Source: Coxiella-like endosymbiont
Lineage (GTDB): Bacteria; Pseudomonadota; Gammaproteobacteria; Coxiellales; Coxiellaceae
DNA length: 64,000 nucleotides
Direction: 5' to 3'
Assembly: GCF_024730665.1 (NCBI RefSeq)
Contig: NZ_CP084737.1
Location: 889,501-953,500 of the forward strand
Shown: positions 34,167-44,542 of the stretch, piece by piece
How positions within the stretch are numbered: the first letter of the stretch is position 1
Layout: every line of letters begins with the position of its first letter
The notes under the pieces: generated by a model
Seen by the model: only the letters and a program-made list of their open reading frames with translations
What the model was told of the DNA's origin: nothing
Databases searched by the model: none
Translations under genes and position numbers: made by a program

Positions 34167-35090
34167 TAGCCAAAAAATATATAAGCGGCACGGCGGAGCA
34201 ATTGACGGAGTTTTATTATTAGATAAACCCAGTGGTATGACTTCTAACGACGCCGTGCAGCGAATAAAAAACTATTTCATGTAAAAAAGGCAGGACATAC
34301 AGGAGGTTTAGATCCTTTAGCTAATGGTATGTTGCCCATTTGTTTAGGTGAAGCGACTAAATTTGCTCAATATTTGCTAGATGCTGATAAAGCTTATTAT
34401 GTGAAAGTGCGATTAGGAGTCCGAACTGCAAGCGGGGATAGTGAAGGTGCAATTATTGCAGAACGTCCAATTTCCAAAATAACAAAACGTTTGCTCAGAA
34501 AAATATTATCGTCATTTCGTGGAGTTATTGAACAAACTCCACCTATGTATTCTGCTGTAAAATACAAAGGCCAACCCCTCTATAAACTAGCGCGTCAGGG
34601 AATTGAAGTGGAACGTAAACCACGTCAAGTGACAATTGATGAATTAAATTTATTGGATTGGAATGAAAAAGAGGCTGAGCTTCACGTGCATTGCAGCAAA
34701 GGTACTTATATCAGAACGTTAGTAGATGATTTAGGAGAAGCGCTTAATTGTGGCGCCCATATTATTGCCTTACGTCGATTGATGGTGATGTATTATCGTG
34801 AAAACCAAATGATTTCATTAGCGCGGCTTGAACAAAGATATGATGAATCAAACCTAACTGCCTTAGATCTCCATTTATTACCTATCGAAAGTATGGTTTT
34901 GAATTTTCCAGCGCTTCAACTAAATCGATTAGCCACCTTTTATCTGCAGAAGGGTTTAGCGATGATGGTACCGCATGCGCCGGCGAGCGGATTTGTGCGA
35001 TTGCGCAATCATAATGATGATTTTATAGGTATCGGCGAAGTGTTACACGATGCGCGAATCGCACCTCGTCGATTAATAAAACAACCATAA
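34150..35090 (+). CDS. truB: tRNA pseudouridine-55 synthase, one frame break
   Basis: Makes pseudouridine 55 in the T loop of tRNAs. About 313 residues. The GVLLLDKPSGMTSNDAVQRIKK segment leads to the catalytic Asp in AGHTGGLDPLANGMLPICLGEATKF; later RGVIEQTPPMYSAVKYKGQPLYKLARQG, KGTYIRTLVDDLG and a C-terminal PUA-like stretch follow. The frame breaks in the A6 run 34266-34271; A7 restores KKLFHVKKAGHTGG. The start overlaps rbfA by 17 bp, as in the enteric operon. Confidence 0.92.
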
Positions 35091-35159
35091 TCTCCCGTTT
35101 CATAACAAGAGAAGAGCGTGTCGTGTGTCCAAGCGCACTGAGACATCAACAAAAGCTGT

Positions 35160-36200
35160 AACCTCCAAATGTAGTGTCATGTTTTGGAGTCTGGATTAGT
35201 TTCTGTTTCCGTTGTCTTAATTGGTAGCGATCCAGAGGTTGGAAAGCTCGCTTTATTGTTACAAATTTTATGTCAAATTAGTAAAAATTATTCCACGTTG
35301 TATATGACTGGTGAAGAATCGTTGCAACAAATCGCTATGCGTGCGCAGCGTTTACGATTACCACAAGATAAATTAAAACTATTAGCCGAAACTTACATTG
35401 AACAAATTGTTACACTGGATGAAAAATTATGTTCACAGATTATGGTAATCGATTCGATACAGACAGTCTACTGACAGCGCCCTTTCTGCGCTTGGTGGAG
35501 TAAGTCAGGTTCGTAAAAGCAGCGAAAGCACTGCCCGGTTAGCATAATTTTCGAAACAAAAAGGAATTTCTCTAGTTATTCCTGGTCATGTAACTAAAGA
35601 AGGAAAAATAGCAGCCATTTTCGCGTGATTCATGTGGTAATTTTTTTGGAGCCGTTAATGAAATTGGCACATTTGTCATGACAAATGTGGTATTAAAACA
35701 AGTGAAAATTCCTCAGATACATTTTTCACGCTACGATAAGCCTGTTGCAGGTAGCGTTATCACACTCATTGGTCGCGAAGAGCCATTTAACTAATCCACG
35801 TCGGTTACTGTTGTCTCGAACGGAATCATTTATCGATGTTATTAGCAATCCTACCTGACATGGTGGTATGGCTATTTATGATCAGGATATTTTTGTTAAT
35901 GCAGGGTGGGTTGCGTATCATCGAAACCGGCGCCGATCTTGCTGTTTTATTAGTTGTCCTTCCAGTTTGCGTAATCAGAATTTTCCTCCTGATTTAATTT
36001 TTTTGGCGAGAGAGGGAGGGGCCAGCTGGCGAAATTTGCGGGGGCGTGGGCAAACATCTCCAAATCGGACAAGAACACCTCAGGGAAGCTGCCAAACATG
36101 GTTTCAAACTTGCTCAAAGCCAATGCACCAAAAAATCTTCTCGAAGAAGAAATGAAAATCGCTGTAACTGATAAATGTCAGGAAGTTTTAAAGCATTGGA
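35160..36200 (+). pseudogene. radA: decayed DNA repair protein RadA
   Basis: RadA is a RecA-like branch-migration ATPase with a Lon-like C-terminal domain. Recognisable pieces occur in order: SGLVSVSVVLIG...VGK and YMTGEESLQQIAMRAQRLRLP and VIDSIQ (35184-35474), GHVTKEGKIAA, GAVNEIG (about 35649), YDQDIFVNAGW (about 35875), FPPDLIF, AKHGFK and KIAVTD plus QEVLKHWN near the end. The Walker A is ruined (GSDPEVGKLA instead of GxxGxGKST). There are stops and shifts of both signs throughout, and the N-terminal zinc finger is not recognisable. Unlike the genes around it, this one has many point changes and is truly dead. Confidence 0.9.
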
Positions 36201-36308
36201 ATATAATATTGGCAAACGCTCTACCATAGTACATTCTAAATGCCTTCCGCTTTCTCAGCAGCTCAGGTAAAATGTTTTCTCTGCTAAACCGCCACTAGGA
36301 GCTCAAGA

Positions 36309-37568
36309 ATGTATGATGCTGATCTCAGCGTAGAGAGTTTTGATCCTGAACTTGCACAAGCGATTTTTTGGGAAAAGGCGCGCCAAGAAGAACATATTGA
36401 ATTAATTGCCTCAGAAAATTATGTAAGTCCTCGAGTATTACAGCTTCAGGGGTCAATTTTAACTAATAAATATGCAGAGGGATATCCTCGCAAGCGCTAC
36501 TACGGTGGATGTAAATTTATTGATATTGTAGAACAGTTAGCGATTGATCGAGCAAAAGTGTTATTTAAAGCCACTTATGCTAACGTTCAACCACACTCCG
36601 GTTCGCAAGCCAATGCCGCAGTCTATATGGCACTTATGAATCCAGGTGATACTTTACTAGCGATGGATTTATCAAACGGTGGTCATTTGACGCACGGGAC
36701 GCCGGTGAATTTTTCAGGGAAGTTTTATAAAGCAGTGTGTTACGGTTTGAATGCAGAAAAAGATATTGACTATGAGCAAGTATCTTTATTGGCGGAAAAG
36801 CATAAACCAAAGGTAATTATAGCCGGTTTTTCTGCATTTTCTGGTATTGTCGATTGGCAGCGATTTCGTGAAATTGCTGATCGTGTCAATGCCTATTTGA
36901 TGACAGACATCGCACATGTAGCAGGTTTAGTTGCAGCGGGAGTTTATCCTTCTCCGGTCAATATTGCGGATGTGACGACAACAACAACGCATAAAACACT
37001 GCGCGGACCACGTTCGGGATTGATATTGGCGAAAGCCAATCCCGAATTAGAAAAGCGATTAAACTCGGCGGTCTTTCCCGGATCGCAAGGCGGTCCTTTA
37101 ATGCATGTCATTGCCGCAAAAGCTGTTGCCTTTAAAGAAGCGATGCAGCCTGAATTTAAAATTTATGCGCAACAGATTTTGAAAAATGCCAGAACTATGT
37201 CAGACGTTATGATAAGGCGCAACTATGCCGTCGTTTCAGGTGGGACACAAAATCATATGTTTCTAGTCAGCCTTTTAGATAAAGACATATCAGGTAAAGA
37301 TGCCGAAACAGCGTTAGGTCGTGCTAATATTGTTGTTAATAAAAATACTGTACCCGCTGAGACGCGTTCGCCTTCTGTAACCAGTGGTCTTCGTATCGGT
37401 ACCCCAGCGATTACCACACGCGGATTTAAAGAAAAAGAAACGAAAAAATTGGCTCATTGGATTTGTGATGTTTTAGATGATATCAATAATGAGAGCGTGA
37501 TTGTAGATATCAAACAAAAAGCGGAATATTTGTCTCAGCAATTTCCAGTGTATAACCGAGAGAAGTAG
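36309..37568 (+). CDS. glyA: serine hydroxymethyltransferase
   Basis: PLP enzyme converting serine and tetrahydrofolate to glycine and methylene-THF, the main one-carbon source. 419 residues, full length. [21 protein letters not shown] is at the N-terminus, then the cofactor/substrate segments [37 protein letters not shown] and the Schiff-base Lys in [17 protein letters not shown]. No frame break. nrdR follows after 7 bp. Confidence 0.98.
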   Translation: MYDADLSVESFDPELAQAIFWEKARQEEHIELIASENYVSPRVLQLQGSILTNKYAEGYPRKRYYGGCKFIDIVEQLAIDRAKVLFKATYANVQPHSGSQANAAVYMALMNPGDTLLAMDLSNGGHLTHGTPVNFSGKFYKAVCYGLNAEKDIDYEQVSLLAEKHKPKVIIAGFSAFSGIVDWQRFREIADRVNAYLMTDIAHVAGLVAAGVYPSPVNIADVTTTTTHKTLRGPRSGLILAKANPELEKRLNSAVFPGSQGGPLMHVIAAKAVAFKEAMQPEFKIYAQQILKNARTMSDVMIRRNYAVVSGGTQNHMFLVSLLDKDISGKDAETALGRANIVVNKNTVPAETRSPSVTSGLRIGTPAITTRGFKEKETKKLAHWICDVLDDINNESVIVDIKQKAEYLSQQFPVYNREK

Positions 37569-37575
37569 TCCGCTA

Positions 37576-38043
37576 ATGTTTTGCCCTTTTTGCAATACAG
37601 AAGATACAAAAGTCATTGATTCGCGATTAGTGGAAGAAGGTGCACAGGTGCGTCGTCGACGTGAATGTCTTAAATGCGAAGAACGGTTTACCACTTTTGA
37701 AATGGCAGAATTAAATTTACCTCGCATTATTAAACGAGATGGTCGCTGCAGTACATTTGATGAAGAAAAACTACGCTCCGGCCTATTAAAAGCATTAGAA
37801 AAACGGCCTATTTGTATGGAAGAGATCGAGTCGGCTATTCAACGCATTATACATAAATTCCGGGCACAAGGTGAATGCGAAGTTAGTTCTCAATGGGTTG
37901 GTGAATTAGTGATGGATGAATTACGCGCCATGGATGAGGTTGCTTATGTGCGATTCGCTTCGGTATATCGCAGTTTCCAGGATGTTGATGCGTTTCACGA
38001 TGAAATTCGTCACTTACAAAAACATCAGAAAAAAATTAAATGA
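37576..38043 (+). CDS. nrdR: transcriptional repressor NrdR
   Basis: Zinc-ribbon/ATP-cone repressor of ribonucleotide reductase genes. 155 residues. Zinc ribbon: MFCPFC ... [12 protein letters not shown] with two CxxC pairs (residues 3-37). ATP-cone from about 47, beginning [19 protein letters not shown]. It overlaps nusB by 4 bp. The riboflavin genes that often sit between nrdR and nusB (ribD, ribH) are absent here. Confidence 0.96.
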   Translation: MFCPFCNTEDTKVIDSRLVEEGAQVRRRRECLKCEERFTTFEMAELNLPRIIKRDGRCSTFDEEKLRSGLLKALEKRPICMEEIESAIQRIIHKFRAQGECEVSSQWVGELVMDELRAMDEVAYVRFASVYRSFQDVDAFHDEIRHLQKHQKKIK

Positions 38044-38480
38044 CGCTATACAGGAAAATGAATTCCCGGCACAATGCACGTCGTTACGCATTGCAAGGAC
38101 TTTATCAATGGTATTTTGGTGAAGTGAAACCAGATGATTTAATTAACCAGTTTTTAGAAGAAAATGCTTTGAATGATCTGCCCGATGTTGATCTAATTTA
38201 TTTTAAAGATTTAGTGATAGGGACGATTCAACATGTTGCGTTCATTGATGCACTCATGATTCCTCATTTGGACCGTAAAATAAGTTCCTTAAACCCAGTT
38301 GAGTTATCAGCGTTGAGGTTGGCAATCTATGAGCTATTGCATCGCAAGGATGTTCCCTATAAAGTCGTGATTAATGAGGCATTAGAATTAGTCAAAGAAT
38401 TTGGTGCTGAAGAAGGACACCGATATGTCAATGCTATTTTAGACGTCTTGGTTCCAGAATTACGGAAGAAAAATCGATAA
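38040..38480 (+). CDS. nusB: transcription antitermination factor NusB
   Basis: All-helical RNA-binding protein of the rRNA antitermination complex, which acts with NusA and S10. 146 residues. [66 protein letters not shown] and [10 protein letters not shown] are family segments. ATG 38040 overlaps the nrdR stop; ATG 38058 is a second candidate. Confidence 0.95.
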   Translation: MTLYRKMNSRHNARRYALQGLYQWYFGEVKPDDLINQFLEENALNDLPDVDLIYFKDLVIGTIQHVAFIDALMIPHLDRKISSLNPVELSALRLAIYELLHRKDVPYKVVINEALELVKEFGAEEGHRYVNAILDVLVPELRKKNR

Positions 38481-38559
38481 TTAAATTAGAAAGGATAATA
38501 ATGTACCGTCATCGTCCTGTGGTTGAGCATATATAAGAAGAAAAGAAAGGTGATTTTGT

Positions 38560-38619
38560 ATGTCAAGGGGTAGGGGACCTCATGGTCCGAAGAAATTCCG
38601 AAAACGAAATAAAAAATAG
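38560..38619 (+). CDS. possible 19-residue basic peptide
   Basis: Reads MSRGRGPHGPKKFRKRNKK, very basic, with AAAGGTG 8 bases before the ATG. An 11-codon frame with its own AAGG (38501-38536) precedes it. Nothing I recognise; it could be the scrap of a decayed gene or a genuine mini-protein. The case rests only on the ribosome-binding site and unusual composition. Confidence 0.25.
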   Translation: MSRGRGPHGPKKFRKRNKK

Positions 38620-38669
38620 TCAAAATACTCGATTATGGCACTTTGTTTTGTTCTAAATTTTTTGGTTTA

Positions 38670-38727
38670 TCTGGTTAAAAGCCGCGGGGTACCTCGTGGG
38701 TAAAGTACCCCGCGGCTTTTAACCAGA
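38670..38727. repeat. 23-bp perfect inverted repeat after nusB
   Basis: Arms 38670-38692 and 38705-38727 are exact reverse complements around a 12-base loop. The GC-rich core (GCCGCGGGGTAC) is flanked by AAAA on the left arm and TTTT on the right arm, so it could act as a bidirectional terminator for glyA-nrdR-nusB, though no long T tract follows. Confidence 0.9.
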
Positions 38728-39671
38728 ACTTTCGGGGTAACATCTTTTCTGTTGCAACTGTCGAATAGTCACTGAATTACACTTCTAGGTTCTAGCTCTA
38801 GGATAATAGTGATTTTCATCGAAGCAGAAGAAAATGTGTGTTTCGCTTCATCCAATAACGGCTAACTATATTCTCGAGTAGCTATGGATATTTACCTTTA
38901 GTGCAACGTCCGTCCGCCGTTGGTTGATGCCGGTTCCCAGCAACAGCCTCTTTTTTCTAAGAGATATGGTATTTGCTTTTAGCTTTAAGAACGATGTTTA
39001 GCATTTACACGTAATAATATTGATCACAGTAATAGATTCTTTGTATAAATTTGGCCGACATTTAATCACAAAGAAGTAACAAGTGATAGGTTTTATCGTA
39101 GCTAATTTGTTGTTGGTGTTTTTCAGTGAAAATCGAAATAGGCAGGTTGTAGAATCCCAATTTGGCAAGCGGCGGGGTTGGCATTATAATTTAATATAGG
39201 CTAATGGGATTAATGTTTTGGGTTTAAACCAATTAAAGCCATAATATTGTCCCTATGTTTGGAATTAATCTATATCTTTAATTCTTTTAATTTTCAATAG
39301 ATTTTGTTTATGTCCTTTAGTGTTAAGGTATTGGCATAAGAGTTTTGGCTGTAATATACAGTTTTTTAATCCGTTTGCAGTTATTTGCAGTGCATTTTTA
39401 AGAATACAAAGGGATTTAAAATAACAATTTATGAAAGTTGCTAGTGTAGGGAAATCGTAAAAACTATTAGTAATTTATGTTTTACGTACGGCACGTGAGC
39501 CTAAGGTTATTATGTTAATTTAAGGGCACACTAAATACTGAAGGGAAAGAAAGCTTTTGTTGTTTACAGATTGTTAATTTTACGTTAAACACATGCGTCA
39601 AAAATGGTTGACTCTTCATAGTAAAGCTCACCCTATGGGATTCAAGTTTTCTTTTAAGTTATTATTGCATC

Positions 39672-40637
39672 ATGCCGATTACAGAATTTGAAATTATAAA
39701 AAAATATTTTCAGAGACGTGAAGATCAATCACCGCGCGTTGTAGTGGGCATTGGCGATGATGCTGCTGTTGTCAAAATACCAAAAAACAAGCTGCTAGTA
39801 ACATCAATGGATACCCTAGTAGAAGGGGTGCATTTTCCTGTTGATACTTTACCGCAAGATCTCGGTTACAAAGTGTTGGCAGTGAATTTAAGTGATCTAG
39901 CAGCGATGGGAGCACAGCCAGATATGGCTTTACTGGCGCTCACGTTGGAAAAAGCAGATGAAGTATGGTTAAACGCATTTACTGAGGGGTTTTTCTCCCT
40001 AGCTGATCAATATGGTATCGTCTTAATCGGTGGAGATATAACGGCAGGAATGCTTTCAGTCTCCGTTGTCATAAATGGTTTGGTTTCTGGAGATGAAACT
40101 ATTTGTCGAAATGGTGCAAAAGTGCGGGATCTGATTTATGTTACGGGTACGTTAGGTGACGCAGGGCTGGCATTAAGTTTATTGAATCAAGACAAAAAAA
40201 TAGATTCATTTTTATTCGACCGATTAAATCGACCTGCACCTCGCGTTGAAGTGGGTCTTGCGTTACGAAAAATTGCCAACGCAGCAATCGATATTTCCGA
40301 TGGTCTTATTGCGGATCTTGAAAAAATGACTACAGCCAGTCAAGTTGGTGCCGTAATACATGCTGATCGATTGCCTTTATCAAAAAGTTTAAAAGAGGAG
40401 TGTGAAACAAAAATTGCGTGGCAATATGCACTTACCTCTGGTGATGATTATGAACTTTGTTTCACTGTTCCGCCAGAAAAAAGCGATCGATTAAAATCAG
40501 TCTTTAAGTCATTGGATTGTGCATGGCAGTGTATTGGGGAAATCGTTGCAGGTACGAGTGTAGCAGTGATGGATTCGAAAAATAATCCTCTAAAAATAGA
40601 GAAAAAAGGTTATGAGCATTTTAAAGAAAAGAAATAG
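39672..40637 (+). CDS. thiL: thiamine-monophosphate kinase
   Basis: ATP-dependent last step of thiamine diphosphate synthesis. 321 residues, full length. VVGIGDDAAVV (Mg-binding Asp pair), TSMDTLVEGVHF, LAVNLSDLAAMGAQP, LIGGDI, AIDISDGLIADL and LTSGDDYELCF are the expected motifs of this PurM-like family. No frame break. The product is the cofactor of SucA encoded 5 kb downstream. It overlaps pgpA by 26 bp. Confidence 0.96.
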   Translation: MPITEFEIIKKYFQRREDQSPRVVVGIGDDAAVVKIPKNKLLVTSMDTLVEGVHFPVDTLPQDLGYKVLAVNLSDLAAMGAQPDMALLALTLEKADEVWLNAFTEGFFSLADQYGIVLIGGDITAGMLSVSVVINGLVSGDETICRNGAKVRDLIYVTGTLGDAGLALSLLNQDKKIDSFLFDRLNRPAPRVEVGLALRKIANAAIDISDGLIADLEKMTTASQVGAVIHADRLPLSKSLKEECETKIAWQYALTSGDDYELCFTVPPEKSDRLKSVFKSLDCAWQCIGEIVAGTSVAVMDSKNNPLKIEKKGYEHFKEKK

Positions 40638-41108
40638 TGTCCCTCAAAGTATGTGGATAAGCCCATTGGAGTTTATTGCTTGCGGATTTGGTGTAGGCGC
40701 AATGCCTTGGATGCCAGGGACTTTTGGCACGTTGGTGGGTATTATTTTTTATTTACTATTGAGACAATTGCCTTTACTGATTTACTGTATCATAACGCTT
40801 TTTTTATTCGTAGGGGTCGTTGTTTCTGGTGTTACAAACCGGCGTTTTGGCACTGAAGACCATTCAGCAATAGTTTTTGACGAAATTGTAGGATTTTTGA
40901 TTGTAATGATTTCCATTCCCAAAAAAAACTATTTTATTTTAGCGGGATTTTTTTGTTTCGTATCTTCGACATTTGGAAACCTTGGCCGATACGGTGGTTA
41001 GAAAAAAATACTAAAGGAGGATGGGGTGTGATGGTAGATGATATCGCTGCTGCTTTTTATGCGTGGATTATTCTGATGATTGGAGTTTATTTTTTTGAGT
41101 CCTTCTAA
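40612..41108 (+). CDS. pgpA: phosphatidylglycerophosphatase A, one frame break
   Basis: Membrane phosphatase making phosphatidylglycerol. About 165 residues. The N-terminal part has GFGVGAMPWMPGTFGTLVG and HSAIVFDEIVGFL; after the break the second frame reads FRIFDIWKPWPIRWLEK and GGWGVMVDDIAAAFYAWIILM, which holds the acidic active-site residues. The frame breaks at the T7 run 40948-40954 (T8 expected). The pair thiL-pgpA is conserved across gammaproteobacteria. Confidence 0.9.
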
Positions 41109-42045
41109 ATGAGTATTATTTTAAAGTAATCGTTAAAAGGAATCACATCGATTCAAGTAAGAAGGAGATCAAGGTTTTCCCCATATCGATTACTTTCCCA
41201 TTCCTCATTTCTTTTTTTGTTATCCTGCGAGATGCAGAGATGCACTAGCCCTAACAATGTTGTGATGAATTTATGGGGATATTTAGCCGATTTTAAACGG
41301 TGAGTCCGCCTTTTTATTTGGTGTTGTTGTATTAACTTTATATATTTCGTATTAATTTTAACGCAAAGGTTTCAGGTATTCCCAGGTCTGATTTGACTAC
41401 ATACACGTTTCTGTAGAAATCAGAGATTCTTACTCAGATATTATTAATAAAACGGTAGCTTTTTTGTAATCGATGACAACCAGTGATTATGGTCTAACCT
41501 GTGTTTCGGTAAATGACGCGTAAAAATTTATGAGGTTATCGTGCCGGAATAGATATTGCAGAAGATATCGGCAACATCCTCTGGTGATAATGTACCTTGT
41601 TGGTAATGGTATTTATGCGGATAATTCTAAATTGGAAGAACGCCTATTGGAGAAGAGATTAGAAGAAACTCACCTCTACCATATTCAAATTCGTGAGCTA
41701 GTTGACTAATAGGCATAGTAGAGCGGGAGGTGGAATAAAAACCTTCATTTAAGCAGTTTCTAAAATCGTCTCTGATTCAAATCAAGCACTGTTGCGAAAA
41801 ATGACTCTCGTCGACTCCCCATTCCTTTACCTTTGCTAATAGCCCTTGACACTAAATTAGCGAATACACACACTTCTTAAAAAGTTTACTCATCTTTCAC
41901 TTCACAGTTTATATTGAAGCTAGTAAATGAGAGGTTTCTATTTGTGTTTTTCTAACAGTGTTGTTATAATTGCGGCGTGCTAGCGATGTAGGCGAGGTTG
42001 TTTTTATTTTTTAATTTAAATCAAATTTTGAATCGGGTGGGAGGA
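41109..42045. other. eroded region upstream of sdhC
   Basis: About 0.9 kb. Stops occur in all frames and no motif can be named; a 43-codon Leu/Glu-rich stretch around 41581-41709 may be the end of a lost gene. The right end carries the strong sdh promoter. gltA, often adjacent to sdh, is not seen. Confidence 0.6.
41942..41970 (+). promoter_or_regulatory. strong sigma70 promoter for sdhCDAB-sucABCD
   Basis: TTGTGT at 41942-41947, a 17-bp spacer and a perfect TATAAT at 41965-41970. It would give a transcript start near 41977 and a leader of about 70 bases to the sdhC ATG. The best promoter I see in the window. Confidence 0.6.
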
Positions 42046-42422
42046 ATGAATACTAATAGGCCCGTTAATCTTGATTTGACTAAGTTTCATTTTCCACCGA
42101 TGGCGATTGTATCAATTTGCCATCGAATTTCTGGGATTCTTCTTTTTTGTTTTTACCTTTGATGTTTTATCTTTTGCGCCAAACAACCCTGGCGCCAACC
42201 GCTTTTCTGCATGTGCAACAATTGGTTAGTAATAATCATTGGTTGAAGTTGCTGATATGGCTGATGTTGGCTTCTATAATATTTCATTTATTTGCAGGAA
42301 TACGGCATTTAGCTATGGATTTAGGTTTTTGGGAATCGGTTCGTAAAGGACAGGTTAGTGCGTATACGATTTTTGCGCTTTCGTTAATTGCTATGATTGT
42401 AGCGGGAATATGGATATGGTAG
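42046..42422 (+). CDS. sdhC: succinate dehydrogenase cytochrome b556 subunit, one frame break
   Basis: Membrane anchor binding heme b and quinone. About 125 residues with three helices. The N-terminus RPVNLDLTKFHFPPMAIVSICHRISG includes the quinone-site Ser and Arg; the heme His is in LFAGIRHLAMDLG. ATG 42046 has GGGAGGA directly upstream. The frame breaks in the T6 run 42143-42148 (T7 expected); without that correction the gene seems to begin falsely at 42117. Confidence 0.9.
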
Positions 42423-42763
42423 CGGTAGATCGAATAAATCGTCTAGGTTATCAGGGCTGGTTCGTTCAGCGAATTACAGCACTGTTGAGTGGTATCTATG
42501 CAGTTTTCATCATTGTTTTTTTGTTAGTGCATCATCCGGTTTCTTATCTTCAGTGGCATGCTTTATTTAGCGATTGGTTGATGAAAATGGCGACTTTTAT
42601 TGTTATTTTTAGCATATTGTGGCATGCATGGATTGGGTTATGGATTGTTTTTACAGATTATGTGAAAAATAAACCTATACGATTGGCCCTACAGACGGTC
42701 ATTTGTTTATTATTGGCAACTTATTTTATTTGGACTATCGAATTTTTGTGGATAGCGTGTTGA
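42410..42763 (+). CDS. sdhD: succinate dehydrogenase membrane anchor subunit
   Basis: Second membrane anchor of complex II. 117 residues with three helices. WFVQRITALLSGIYAVFIIVF at the N-terminus, and HAWIGLWIVFTDYVKN with the heme-ligand His and quinone-site Asp/Tyr. It overlaps sdhC by 13 bp; ATG 42416 is an alternative start. Intact. Confidence 0.93.
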   Translation: MDMVAVDRINRLGYQGWFVQRITALLSGIYAVFIIVFLLVHHPVSYLQWHALFSDWLMKMATFIVIFSILWHAWIGLWIVFTDYVKNKPIRLALQTVICLLLATYFIWTIEFLWIAC

Positions 42764-42776
42764 GGGTTGAGTGATT

Positions 42777-44538
42777 ATGACTTCTATCAAAGTTAAAGAA
42801 TATGATGCGGTGATTGTCGGCGCAGGGGGGCCGGTTTACGTGCTGCATTAGAGATGTCAAAATCACGTCAATATAAAGTTGCTGTCATTTCTAAAGTGTT
42901 CCCAACAAGATCGCATACGGTTTCTGCGCAGGGCGGTATCGCAGCGGCTTTAGGAAATGTAATGCCTGACAAGCCGGCATGGCATATGTATGATACGGTG
43001 AGAGGATCAGATTATTTAGGTGATCAGGATGCTATCGAATATATGTGTGAACAAGCACCATCTTCGGTTTATGAATTAGAGCACTACGGATTGCCTTTTT
43101 CACGTTTGGATAATGGACGTATTTATCAACGCGCTTTTGGTGGTCATACGCGGGATTTTGGTAAACAAATAGCACGTCGGACCTGTGCTTGTGCTGATCG
43201 AACAGGACATGCAGTGCTACACACCCTATACCAAAAAACGTCGAAGCAGGTACACACTTTTATTATGAATGGTATGGTATCGATTTGGTGAGAGGCGCTA
43301 AAGGCGGTATCGCTGGTATAGTTGCAATGAATATGGAGATCAGCGATCTTGTCTTTTTTAAAGCGCGCGCGACAATTTTTGCAACAGGTGGTGCTGGCCG
43401 TGTTTATCAGACAACGAGTAATGCTTATACTAACACTGGTGACGGGGTTGGGATGGTTTTACGTGCTGGATTGCCGGTGCAAGATATGGAGTTTTGGCAA
43501 TTCCATCCGACAGGAATTTATGGTGTAGGCTGTTTAATTACTGAGGGTGCGCGAGGCGAGGGTGGTTACCTTACTAATGCATATGGTGAGCGTTTTATGG
43601 AACGCTACTCCCCTCGTTTAAAAGATTTGGATTGTCGTGATGTCGTTGCGCGCTCTATTTTACAAGAAGTTATGCTTGGAAATGGTGTTGGCCCTAAAAA
43701 AGATCATGTCTTGCTAAAGTTAGATCATTTAGGAAAAAAGGTACTACATGAGCGATTGCCGGGGATTGCTGAATTATCGGCTAAGTTTGCAAATGTAGAT
43801 ATCACCAAAGAACCCATTCCTGTATTGCCCACTTGCCACTATATGATGGGTGGTATTCCAACAACTATTAATGGGCAAGCGTTAACCGTGGATGAAAACG
43901 GCAATGATCAAATTGTAGAAGGCATGTTTTCGGCTGGGGAATGTGCTTGTGTCTCTGTGCATGGTGCTAATCGACTTGGTACGAATTCCTTACTAGATTT
44001 AGTGGTTTTTGGTCGTGCTATAGGACTGCTTTTGCAAGAAGCGCTTAAATTTGAATTGACCCACCGTGCTGAAAATCCGGATGATATCGGTGCTGCTATC
44101 GCACGTATACAGCAGTTAGAAAAGCCAGAAAACGATGAAAATTCGGCAATCATTAAACATGAAATGGCAAAAGTTATGTCCGAAGATTTTGGTGTTTTTC
44201 GGGATGAAACACAAATGGAACAAGGATTAAAACGGCTGGAAAAATTAAAAGAACGATTGCAACGCGTGAAATTAATGGATACCAGTCGTACGTTTAATAA
44301 CGCTCGAGTAGAAGCACTTGAACTGGATAATTTGATGGAAGTGGCTTATGCGACGGCTATTTCTGCGCGACAACGCACTGAAAGTCGCGGCGCACATTCT
44401 CGTTATGATTACAGAGAGCGTGACGATATGAATTGGTTAAAGCATACTATCTATTTTCGTGACGGGCGCATCGCCTATCGTCCGGTCAATATGAAACCCA
44501 AAGGAATAGATCCGTTTCTACCTAAACCGAGAGATTAA
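42777..44538 (+). CDS. sdhA: succinate dehydrogenase flavoprotein subunit, two frame breaks
   Basis: Oxidises succinate to fumarate on covalent FAD and passes electrons to SdhB. About 587 residues. FAD-binding [15 protein letters not shown] at the N-terminus, [10 protein letters not shown], the FAD-attachment region [57 protein letters not shown] and the C-terminal [21 protein letters not shown]. Two one-base losses: the G6 run 42825-42830 in the dinucleotide-binding loop and the A6 run 43233-43238. All other residues read as a normal SdhA. Confidence 0.93.
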
Positions 44539-44542
44539 TGGC

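Larger units (their letters stand above)
38481..39671. other. region between nusB and thiL
   Basis: About 1.2 kb with no conventional gene. It holds two minute start-to-stop frames at 38501-38619, a perfect 23-bp-arm inverted repeat at 38670-38727, and beyond that AT-rich decayed sequence with stops in all frames. Confidence 0.65.

Noticed and set aside
41581-41709. Leu/Glu-rich frame as a surviving gene upstream of sdhC
   Set aside because: It is only about 43 codons, has no recognisable family motif, and lies within a region full of stops; at best a remnant.
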